DNA of 64,000 nucleotides. Source: Actinoplanes palleronii (lineage in GTDB: Bacteria; Actinomycetota; Actinomycetes; Mycobacteriales; Micromonosporaceae). The notes under the pieces were generated by a model that did no database searches, was not told the DNA's origin, and saw only the letters and a list, made by a program, of their open reading frames with translations. Shown piece by piece: positions 33,838 through 40,527 of this stretch; positions within the stretch are counted from its first letter, which is position 1, and every line of letters begins with the position of its first letter. The translations under genes and the position numbers were made by a program. The DNA lies in assembly GCF_016862315.1 (NCBI RefSeq), contig NZ_BOMS01000051.1, positions 124,001 to 188,000 of the forward strand, in the 5' to 3' direction.

Positions 33838-33940
33838 GGGAACCATCCTGACTGATCCGGTCGACTCGCGTCCCCCTCTGTGCACAGGTATCTGGGGAGT
33901 CGTTGCGGTGGCACCGGGTGGCATAGGCAACAATGGGTGG

Positions 33941-34762
33941 GTGACCTCCAGGACCGCTGTGCGCGCCGCCCGACTCGACCAGGTCTGTGCCGATGCCGTC
34001 GGGGTGGCCCGGGGTGCGATCACCGATGTGGACCCCACTGATGTCGGCGATCACTTGGAAGCGGTGGCCGAGGGCGACCGCCTGGTGACGCACTTCTTCG
34101 AGTCGCACCTGGCCGGCTATCGAGGCTGGCGCTGGGCGGTCACCGTGACCCGGGTGCCGCGCAGCCGGCACGTCACCATCTGCGAGACCGTGCTGCTGCC
34201 CGGCCCCGACGCGCTGCTCGCCCCCGGCTGGGTGCCGTGGAACGAGCGCGTGCAGCCGGGTGACCTCGGCGTCGGTGACCTGATGCCGACCGCGCCGGAC
34301 GACGACCGGCTCGCCCCGGGCTACGTGCTCAGCGACGACGCCGCGGTCGAGGCGGGCTCCTGGGAGCTGGGCCTGGGCCGGTCCCGGGTGATGTCGAAGG
34401 AGGGCCGGATGGAAACGGCCCAGCGGTGGTATGACGGCGACTCCGGCCCGGAAGCGCCGATCTCGACCGCCGCCCCGCGCAACGCCCGCTGCGGCACCTG
34501 CGGTTTCTACCTGCCGCTGGCCGGTTCGCTGCAGCAGGTCTTCGGCGTCTGCGGCAACCTGTACGCGCCGGACGACGGCCGCGCGGTGAGCGCCGACCAC
34601 GGCTGCGGAGCGCACTCCGAGGCGCTGCTGGCCACCGCCGAGCACCCGGTCGACGAGCTGCCGACGGTCTACGACGACAGCGAGGTCGAGACGGTCGCGG
34701 TCAGCCGCGGCCACGGCTCGGTCGAGTCAGGCGAGCCCGCCGAGGACTACGGCCACAGCTAG
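33941..34762 (+). CDS. DUF3027 family protein
   Basis: The 273-aa protein matches the conserved actinobacterial DUF3027 family (HFFESHLAGYRGWRWAVTV, PWNERVQPGDLGVGDLMP). A C-terminal CGTCGFYLPLAG, VCGNLYAPDDG and HGCGAHSE arrangement could bind zinc. Function unknown. GTG 33941 is divergent from the MFS gene with a 103-bp gap. The stop TAG shares CTAG with the convergent DUF2530 gene. Confidence 0.8.
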   Translation: MTSRTAVRAARLDQVCADAVGVARGAITDVDPTDVGDHLEAVAEGDRLVTHFFESHLAGYRGWRWAVTVTRVPRSRHVTICETVLLPGPDALLAPGWVPWNERVQPGDLGVGDLMPTAPDDDRLAPGYVLSDDAAVEAGSWELGLGRSRVMSKEGRMETAQRWYDGDSGPEAPISTAAPRNARCGTCGFYLPLAGSLQQVFGVCGNLYAPDDGRAVSADHGCGAHSEALLATAEHPVDELPTVYDDSEVETVAVSRGHGSVESGEPAEDYGHS

Positions 34763-35070
34763 GAGCTCTCCTCGACACGGAACGCCGGGTGCGACAGCGC
34801 CCGGCGCCGTTTCCGGTGCCGGTCGTGGACGATCATCGTGCTCAGGCCGGGTGCGCCCAGGACGAGCCCGGTCAGGCTGGTGTGCAGCCACGCCGTCGGC
34901 GCGTCGGCCAGCCAGCAGACGAGCGAGGCGATGGCGAACGCCACGATGCCGGCGATGGCGAACGGAACCATCGGCGGGTCGAGCGGCTCGGGGCGCGGCT
35001 TGGTGCCGGTCACGACGCTCAGACCGGCCAGCGGATCGTCAGCCCGGGTCGCGGGAGACAGGTCACTCAC
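34759..35070 (-). CDS. DUF2530 family small membrane protein
   Basis: The 103-aa protein has two membrane helices (about 36-56 and 63-80) and a basic C-terminus (HDRHRKRRRA). This is the DUF2530 layout seen beside DUF3027 in other actinomycetes. Function unknown. The GTG start lies 6 nt after TACCCT. Confidence 0.75.
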   Translation of the reverse strand: MSDLSPATRADDPLAGLSVVTGTKPRPEPLDPPMVPFAIAGIVAFAIASLVCWLADAPTAWLHTSLTGLVLGAPGLSTMIVHDRHRKRRRALSHPAFRVEESS

Positions 35071-35076
35071 TCCGAC

Positions 35077-35082
35077 AGGGTA
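35077..35082 (-). promoter_or_regulatory. -10 element for leaderless DUF2530 mRNA
   Basis: TACCCT on the minus strand is 6 nt before GTG 35070. Confidence 0.4.
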
Positions 35083-35204
35083 CGACCATTACGGAACGTC
35101 TCGGCGCGGGACGTGAGAGTTGTAACACCACTCCGCTTTTGCCGAGGTCAACTCGGGTCTGGCAGCATGCGCGGGTCCTCAGTGTGCCACCCGAAAGGGC
35201 AAGC

Positions 35205-36629
35205 ATGTCCCCGACGAACGGTTTCGACCGCTTCTTCCAGATTACCGAGCGCGGCTCAACGCTGAGCCGCGAGATCCGTGGCGGCTTCGTCACGTTCTTC
35301 ACGATGGCCTACATCGTGGTGCTCAACCCTCTGATCCTGGCCGGGGGTGCCGACCAGAAGGGCGCCCACCTGCCGCTGGCCGCCCTCGCGGCGGGTACCG
35401 CGCTGGTCGCCGGCGTGATGACCATCCTGATGGGCGTGGTGGCGCGGTTCCCGCTCGCGCTGGCCGCCGGGCTGGGGGTGAACGCGCTCGTCGCGTACGA
35501 GATCGCACCCCAGATGACCTGGGCCGACGCCATGGGCCTGGTGGTGATCGAGGGTGTACTGATCGGCATCCTGGTGCTGACCGGCCTGCGCACCGCGGTC
35601 TTCCGGGCGGTGCCGACCCAGCTCAAGACCGCGATCGGGGTGGGCATCGGCCTGTTCCTGATGATCATCGGGCTGGTCGACTCGGGCTTCGTGCACCGGG
35701 TGCCGGACGCCTCCAACACCACCGTCCCGGTCGAGCTGGGCCTCGGCGGCAAGCTGCTCACCTGGCCCACCCTGGTCTTCGCGATCGGCCTGCTCTTCAC
35801 GCTGGTGCTCTTCGTCCGCAAGATCAAGGGCGCGATCCTGATCGGCATCCTGGGCACCACGGTGCTGGCCATCGTGGTGGAGGCGATCACCGGCGTCGGT
35901 TCGGTCGTCACCAACCCGCACGGCTGGTCGCTGAACGTCCCGCGGATGCCGGAGAAGGTCGTCGACACCCCGGACCTCTCGCTGCTCGGCCACTTCAACG
36001 TGCTCGGCTCCTGGCAGCACGCCGGCTGGCTGGTCGCGCTGATGTTCGTCTTCACGCTGCTGGTGGCGGACTTCTTCGACACCATGGGCACGATGGTCGC
36101 GGTGGGTCAGGAGGGTGAGCTGCTCGACGATGAGGGCATGCCGCCGAGGACCCGGGAGATCCTGCTCGTCGACTCGATCGCGGCGGCGGCCGGTGGCGCG
36201 GCAAGCGTCTCCAGCAACACCTCGTTCGTGGAGAGCGCCTCGGGGGTCGGTGAGGGTGCCCGGACCGGAGTGGCGAACCTGGTCACCGGCGGGCTGTTCC
36301 TGCTGGCCATGTTCTTCGCGCCGCTGGTGCAGGTGGTGCCGTTCGAGGCCGCGTCGACCGCGCTGGTGGTGGTCGGCTTCCTGATGATGACGGCGGTCCG
36401 GCAGATCGACTGGTCGGACTGGACCCTCGCGGTGCCGGCCTTCCTGACGATCACGTTGATGCCGTTCACGTACTCGATCTCCAACGGGATCGGGGCCGGG
36501 ATCATCTCGTACGTCGTGCTGAAGGCGAGCACCGGCAAGGCCCGGGAGATCCACCCCATTCTGTACGGCGTGGCCGCCCTGTTCGTCCTGTACTTCGCCC
36601 GCGGTCCGTTGGAGACTTGGGTGCTCTGA
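35205..36629 (+). CDS. NCS2 family purine permease (AzgA type)
   Basis: The 474-aa protein has about 13 helices and AzgA-type motifs: EIRGGFVTFFTMAYIVVLNP near 25, GLGVNALVAYEIAP near 87, DFFDTMGTMVAVGQ near 290 and SVSSNTSFVESASGVGEGARTG near 335. AzgA permeases import adenine, guanine or hypoxanthine by proton symport. ATG 35205 has AAAGGG 7 nt upstream. A strong hairpin follows the stop. Confidence 0.9.
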   Translation: MSPTNGFDRFFQITERGSTLSREIRGGFVTFFTMAYIVVLNPLILAGGADQKGAHLPLAALAAGTALVAGVMTILMGVVARFPLALAAGLGVNALVAYEIAPQMTWADAMGLVVIEGVLIGILVLTGLRTAVFRAVPTQLKTAIGVGIGLFLMIIGLVDSGFVHRVPDASNTTVPVELGLGGKLLTWPTLVFAIGLLFTLVLFVRKIKGAILIGILGTTVLAIVVEAITGVGSVVTNPHGWSLNVPRMPEKVVDTPDLSLLGHFNVLGSWQHAGWLVALMFVFTLLVADFFDTMGTMVAVGQEGELLDDEGMPPRTREILLVDSIAAAAGGAASVSSNTSFVESASGVGEGARTGVANLVTGGLFLLAMFFAPLVQVVPFEAASTALVVVGFLMMTAVRQIDWSDWTLAVPAFLTITLMPFTYSISNGIGAGIISYVVLKASTGKAREIHPILYGVAALFVLYFARGPLETWVL

Positions 36630-36640
36630 GGTTTTCTGTC

Positions 36641-36672
36641 GTCACCGGGCGCGCGCCTGCGGGCCCGGTGAC
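36641..36672 (+). terminator. hairpin terminator of the purine permease gene
   Basis: GTCACCGGGC/GCCCGGTGAC is a perfect 10-bp stem with a 12-nt loop, 11 nt after the stop. There is no T run. Confidence 0.55.
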
Positions 36673-36712
36673 GGCTGTCATAGGTGTCTACACATGTCGT
36701 TAGCCATGCTCA

Positions 36713-36725
36713 TTAGCTAGGCTAA
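36713..36725. promoter_or_regulatory. TTAGC-TAG-GCTAA palindrome, candidate MarR operator
   Basis: Perfect 5-bp half-sites around TAG. It covers TAGGCT (36718-36723), the likely -10 of the MarR gene, which would be 7 nt before GTG 36731. Binding here would block transcription, so autoregulation is likely. Confidence 0.6.
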
Positions 36726-36730
36726 GTATC

Positions 36731-37177
36731 GTGACGGAGCGGGTGATGACGACGGAGCGCACGGCAGACCTGCTGGCCAAAACGCTGCGGGATGCGATCA
36801 TCCGGTTCAGCCGGCGAGTCCGGCAGGCCCGCCCGGTCGGTGACCTGACGTTCAGTCAGCTTTCCGCGCTGACCAGCCTTCAGCTGGCCGGTGCGCTGAC
36901 TCCGCGTGAGCTCGCCGACATGGAACGGGTGCAGCCCCCGACGATGACCAAGATCGTCGGGAAGCTGGAGGAGCGCGGGCTCGTGGCACGGACACCGCAT
37001 CCCACCGACGGGCGCCAGGTCATCCTGGCCGCCACCGACGAGGGCCGGGCGGTCTACGCGTTGCACGAGCGGGCCCGCAACGAGTGGCTGGCCGTGGAAC
37101 TGGACCGGCTCACCCCCGAGGAACGGGAGACCCTGGCGCGCGCCGCGGAGATCATGCAGCGCGTCGCCCGCGGCTGA
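36731..37177 (+). CDS. MarR family transcriptional regulator
   Basis: The 148-aa protein has a winged helix-turn-helix typical of MarR (about 38-105; SQLSALTSLQLAGALTPRELADMERVQPPTMTKIVGKLEERGLV, with wing HPTDGRQVILAATDEG). It precedes an MFS gene by 33 bp, the classic regulator-exporter order. The -10 box lies inside a palindrome (36713-36725). Confidence 0.92.
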   Translation: MTERVMTTERTADLLAKTLRDAIIRFSRRVRQARPVGDLTFSQLSALTSLQLAGALTPRELADMERVQPPTMTKIVGKLEERGLVARTPHPTDGRQVILAATDEGRAVYALHERARNEWLAVELDRLTPEERETLARAAEIMQRVARG

Positions 37178-37210
37178 TCTTCGCCGGTCGTTCCGCTTCG
37201 TCACACGACG

Positions 37211-38707
37211 ATGACGCGTACGACCGAGGCGAGGGGGCACAACCGCATGCGGGCAGTGCTGCACACGACATTCCGATCCCTGCAAGTCCGGAACTATCGC
37301 CTCTTCGCCGGTGGCCAGCTGATCAAGCTGATCGGCGTCTGGATGATGTTCACGGCCCAGGACTGGCTGGTCCTGGAGCTCTCGAACAACTCGCCGGCCG
37401 CACTCGGCCTGGTCACCGCCCTGCAGTTCGTCCCGGTGATGCTGCTGACCCTCTACAGCGGGCGGCTGGCCGACCGGTACGACAAGCGCAAGCTCCTGAT
37501 CGTCGCGAACACCGTCTTCGCCGTCACCGCGGTCGCCTTCGCGATCATCGTGTCCGCCGGCATTGTCCAGCTCTGGCACGTCTACCTGTTCGCGGTGCTC
37601 CTCGGCATCGCCAACTCGGTGGAGACCCCGGTCCGGCAGGCGTTCGTCTCCGAGCTGGTCGAGCTCCCGCTGCTGCCGAACGCGCTGGCCCTCTCCGCGG
37701 CCACCTTCAACACGGCCCGGATCGGTGGCCCGGCGCTGGCCGGTGTGCTGCTGTCCCTGCTGTCCACCCGGGGCGTGTTCCTGATCGCCACCGCACTGGC
37801 CATCGCGCCGGTCTTCACCTACCTGCGGATGAACACCACCGAGCTGTACGGGCTGGAGCGCGCCTCTCGCGGTGACGCCCGGGTGCTGGACGGCCTGAAA
37901 TACGTCGGCAAGCGCACCGACCTGCTGCTCCCGATCGCCCTGATGGCCGTGGTCGGCATGATCGGCTTCAACTTCCCGGTCACCCTGGCCGCCCTCGCAA
38001 AGATCAACTTTCACGCCGGGGCGTCGTCGTTCGGCCTGCTCACCACGGCTCTCGCGGTCGGCGCGCTCGGCGGTGCCCTGGCCGGCAGCGCGCGGCGGGC
38101 CCGGCCCGGTGCGTACCGGGTGATCGGCGCCGCGCTGCTCTTCGGAGTGTTCGAGTTCGCGGTCGGCTTCGCGCCGAACTTCGTGGTCGCCATGGTGCTG
38201 CTCGTGCCGACCGGGTTCTTCTCGATCTACCTGGCCCAGGCGGCGAACCACCGGGTGCAGATGGGCGTGGCCGCGGAGTACCGCGGCCGGGTGATGTCGC
38301 TCTACGTTCTGGTGTTCCTCGGTTCCACGCCGATCGGCGCCACGCTGGCCGGGTGGTGGGGTGAGCAGTACGGGGTGCCGTCGAGCATCTGGATGGGCGG
38401 GCTGATCTCGTTCCTGGCGTCGGTGGTCGCTCTGGTCTGGCAGTTGCGGGCCAGCGGGGATCGGCTGGCGTTCGACCTCCACCCGCGGCCTCGGGTGCAT
38501 CTGGTGGAGGCGGCGGCCTCTTCTGGACCGGCCTCTTCTGGACCGGAGGCTTCTGAGCCGGCCTCTTCTGGACCGGAGGCTTCTGAGCCGGCCGCTTCTG
38601 GATCGGCCGCTTCTGGATCGGCCGCTTCTGGATCGTCCGCTTCTGAGCCCGCCGTGGTCCGGATTCACGTGAAACCGCTTCCTGGCAAGCCGGTCGCCCG
38701 GGTCTGA
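37211..38707 (+). CDS. MFS exporter with repetitive C-terminal tail
   Basis: The 498-aa protein has an MFS_3-type core (RNYRLFAGGQLIKLIGVWM, motif A SGRLADRYDKRK near 84, SVETPVRQAF near 137) and a 60-residue C-terminal tail. The tail is made of 5-residue units (ASSGP, EASEP, AASGS) from a 15-bp tandem repeat. It ends VVRIHVKPLPGKPVARV. Likely drug efflux under MarR control. ATG 37211; an ATG at 37247 (MRAVLHTTFRSL) is an alternative. Confidence 0.85.
   Translation: MTRTTEARGHNRMRAVLHTTFRSLQVRNYRLFAGGQLIKLIGVWMMFTAQDWLVLELSNNSPAALGLVTALQFVPVMLLTLYSGRLADRYDKRKLLIVANTVFAVTAVAFAIIVSAGIVQLWHVYLFAVLLGIANSVETPVRQAFVSELVELPLLPNALALSAATFNTARIGGPALAGVLLSLLSTRGVFLIATALAIAPVFTYLRMNTTELYGLERASRGDARVLDGLKYVGKRTDLLLPIALMAVVGMIGFNFPVTLAALAKINFHAGASSFGLLTTALAVGALGGALAGSARRARPGAYRVIGAALLFGVFEFAVGFAPNFVVAMVLLVPTGFFSIYLAQAANHRVQMGVAAEYRGRVMSLYVLVFLGSTPIGATLAGWWGEQYGVPSSIWMGGLISFLASVVALVWQLRASGDRLAFDLHPRPRVHLVEAAASSGPASSGPEASEPASSGPEASEPAASGSAASGSAASGSSASEPAVVRIHVKPLPGKPVARV
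38516..38650 (+). repeat. 15-bp tandem repeat, nine units, in-frame
   Basis: Nine units fall into three types: GCCTCTTCTGGACCG, GAGGCTTCTGAGCCG and GCCGCTTCTGGATCG. Core CTTCTG is invariant in all nine. All differences are substitutions, so the reading frame is kept. Confidence 0.9.
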
Positions 38708-38857
38708 GGGTGTCACCCGTTCGTGGTCGACCTTGGTGGGTGATTTGTCGGATATATTGACCGGACAGGGTGCCCGATGTCGGTAAGGAACCTGGCATTT
38801 AGGTAGTTGGCAGATCCAGTCCGCCGAACGGGTGTTCCGACTCGGCCGATCCGGGTT

Positions 38858-38863
38858 TAGCGT
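38858..38863 (+). promoter_or_regulatory. -10 element for leaderless mRNA of the gene at 38870
   Basis: TAGCGT is 6 nt before GTG 38870. The 160 bp upstream have no other gene. Confidence 0.45.
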
Positions 38864-38869
38864 CGAATC

Positions 38870-39421
38870 GTGGCGATGGCGCAACTGGTCGTGATTTCGG
38901 CGGCGTGGGTAACGCTGCTCGGCCTGTCGTGTGCCCGCATCGTGCGGCGGCGCTCCACTCCACCCCGGCCCGCGACCCCATTGCCCTCGGGCCGCCGCCC
39001 CCGGCGCCACGCCGGGTTCCGCCGGGTGCCCGCGCCGGGCCGTCAGCCCCGCAAGGGCTCGGCCCCGGCGCCTTGGGCCCGCCGTCCCAGCCCGCAGAAC
39101 CGGGATCTTCGCCGGTTCGACCGCGACATGCAGGGGGTTGACGTGACCGTCCGGATGGACGAGCTGCCACCGGTTCCCATCGAACAGCTCGCTTACGACC
39201 TGCGCCGCCTCGATCACCAACGCCGCAACGGCCCGATGCGCTACTCGGAAAAGTGCCTGGCCGCGGTGATGCGCGCCTACGACATCCGGCTGCAGCTGGC
39301 CTGCCGCTGCCTCGGCGTGCCCGAACACCTCCAGCCCCTGACCGGCGTCGACCGCGAAATCGAACGCCTCCGGGTCGAGGATCGCCTGGAAGCTGCGGGT
39401 CTTGCCCTCCGCGGCCTTTAA
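38870..39421 (+). CDS. conserved hypothetical protein with N-terminal membrane helix
   Basis: The 183-aa protein has one hydrophobic segment (residues 4-23), an Arg/Pro-rich linker (25-75) and a compact C-terminal domain (about 88-180; MDELPPVPIEQLAYDLRRL, RYSEKCLAAVMRAYDIRL). I recognise it only as a conserved actinobacterial unknown. The GTG start fits the -10 box at 38858. The stop is followed 9 nt later by repeat R5. Confidence 0.65.
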   Translation: MAMAQLVVISAAWVTLLGLSCARIVRRRSTPPRPATPLPSGRRPRRHAGFRRVPAPGRQPRKGSAPAPWARRPSPQNRDLRRFDRDMQGVDVTVRMDELPPVPIEQLAYDLRRLDHQRRNGPMRYSEKCLAAVMRAYDIRLQLACRCLGVPEHLQPLTGVDREIERLRVEDRLEAAGLALRGL

Positions 39422-39430
39422 CTCCATTTT

Positions 39431-39490
39431 GTACGAATAGCGAGTCCCGTCCGCAGGCTACTAGCCACGTCCCGTGACAGTCTCGCGCGC
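39431..39490 (+). repeat. post-stop GTACGA repeat, copy R5
   Basis: It starts GTACGAATAGCGAGTCCCG, then TCCGCAGGCTACTAGCC, ACGTCCCGTGACAG and TCTCGCGCG. It begins 9 nt after the TAA of the preceding gene. The gap 39422-39960 (539 bp) holds this repeat and the four palindromes below, and no gene. Confidence 0.8.
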
Positions 39491-39589
39491 GGCCGCGCGC
39501 CCTCAGGCCCCGGCCGCGCCTCCCGCGCCACCCCGCTCACCACGCGACACCCGCACCCCCCTCAGACCACTGCGCGCCTCCCTGTCATC

Positions 39590-39642
39590 GGCTGGCTCTC
39601 AGGGGTGCCTCCGCACCCCCGAGACACCCCTGAAGACCAGCC
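39590..39642. repeat. 53-bp palindromic element P7
   Basis: GGCTGG ... CCAGCC, with CAGGGGTGCCTC and ACACCCCTG as inner arms. Confidence 0.8.
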
Positions 39643-39684
39643 AGGCCCGCGCCAGTCCGGGCCGCGGGCACGTCGCCGGGCGTC

Positions 39685-39737
39685 GGCTGGTTGTCGGGGG
39701 TGTCTCGGCGTTTTTGAGGCACCTCTGGGGACCAGCC
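39685..39737. repeat. 53-bp palindromic element P8
   Basis: Starts 95 bp after P7. The 42-bp spacer between P7 and P8 resembles the spacer after P8 (TCCGGGCCG, GGGCACGTC in both). Confidence 0.75.
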
Positions 39738-39778
39738 GGGGCCGCGGTAGTCCGGGCCGTGGGCACGTCACCGGCGTC

Positions 39779-39831
39779 GGCTGGTGGTGGCGGCTGTTTT
39801 CGGGCCTCCGAGGCAGCCGCTACCGCCGGCT
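39779..39831. repeat. 53-bp element P9 (degenerate)
   Basis: Starts 94 bp after P8 with GGCTGG and ends CCGGCT instead of CCAGCC. It overlaps the next copy by 4 bp. Confidence 0.5.
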
Positions 39832-39880
39832 GGTGGTGAGGGGTGTCTCAGGGGTGCGGAGGCACCCCTGAGAGCCAGCC
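39828..39880. repeat. 53-bp palindromic element P10
   Basis: GGCTGG ... CCAGCC with CTCAGGGGTGC/GCACCCCTGAG as a perfect 11-bp inner stem. It lies 80 bp before the stop of the convergent 2H phosphoesterase gene. Confidence 0.8.
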
Positions 39881-39960
39881 GGTGGGCGGGAGGCGCGTGG
39901 CGGTCTGGGGTGCGGCGGCTGTCGCGTGGGTGCGTGGGTGGGGACTGTGTGGCGGCGGGG

Positions 39961-40527
39961 CTAGGGGAGGGGCCAGGTGTGGCGGGGGTGGTATTCGCCG
40001 TGGGTGCTTTCTACCAGGGCGAAGTGGGTGACCGGCCAGTCCGGGCCGACGTAGCCGTCGAGGGTCGGGAGCAGGTCGGTCGCCGCGCGGTAGGTGACGG
40101 TCAGGTGCGGCTGGAACGGGCGCGGGTCGATGGGGAGGCCGGCGTCGGTCAGCGCGACCCGGATCGACTCCCGCAGCGCCCGGAGCGCCTGGAGGTCACC
40201 GCCCAGCCCGGCCCAGCCGACTGATCCGAAACGGCCGCCACCGGTGAGCCGGAGTCGGAAGGACGGCGGCCGGGGAACGGCCTCGAGCACGACCTCGGGC
40301 GGGCGCGGGGCCTCGCCGGCGGGCCGGGGCGGCACCTCATCGCCGGGTGGGTGCGGTGCCGAGCCAGCGGGTGGGGGCGGCATCGTGCCGGTGGGGAGGG
40401 TGCCGAGGAAGGCGAGGGTGATGTGCCACGTGGTGGGGCGGGTGAGGAGGGTGCTGGGTGGGAGGTGGTGGAGCAGATCCTCGCGGGCCGCCTCCGGGGG
40501 GAAGACGGCGACGAAGAATCGGCTCAG
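39961..40527 (-). CDS. 2H phosphoesterase, RNA 2',3'-cyclic phosphodiesterase (ThpR-like)
   Basis: The 188-aa protein has both catalytic HxTx motifs: H35-x-T37 in TWHITLAFLG and H141-x-T143 in QPHLTVTY. The start FFVAVFPPEAARED is the family N-terminus. The only start that keeps it is CTG 40527, which overlaps the SepH stop TGA (CTGA), like the GTGA/ATGA overlaps elsewhere here. The first ATG (40383) would remove the first HxTx. A Pro-rich insertion (about 48-72) is unusual. Likely acts on RNA 2',3'-cyclic phosphates. Confidence 0.8.
   Translation of the reverse strand: MSRFFVAVFPPEAAREDLLHHLPPSTLLTRPTTWHITLAFLGTLPTGTMPPPPAGSAPHPPGDEVPPRPAGEAPRPPEVVLEAVPRPPSFRLRLTGGGRFGSVGWAGLGGDLQALRALRESIRVALTDAGLPIDPRPFQPHLTVTYRAATDLLPTLDGYVGPDWPVTHFALVESTHGEYHPRHTWPLP

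Noticed and set aside
36722..39427. Minus-strand open frame of 901 codons opposite MarR, MFS and the 38870 gene
   Set aside because: It covers three convincing plus-strand genes with promoters and motifs; its product is low-complexity.
39961..40383. 140-aa 2H phosphoesterase starting at ATG 40383
   Set aside because: It would lack the first HxTx motif and the conserved N-terminal strand that is encoded just upstream in the same frame.
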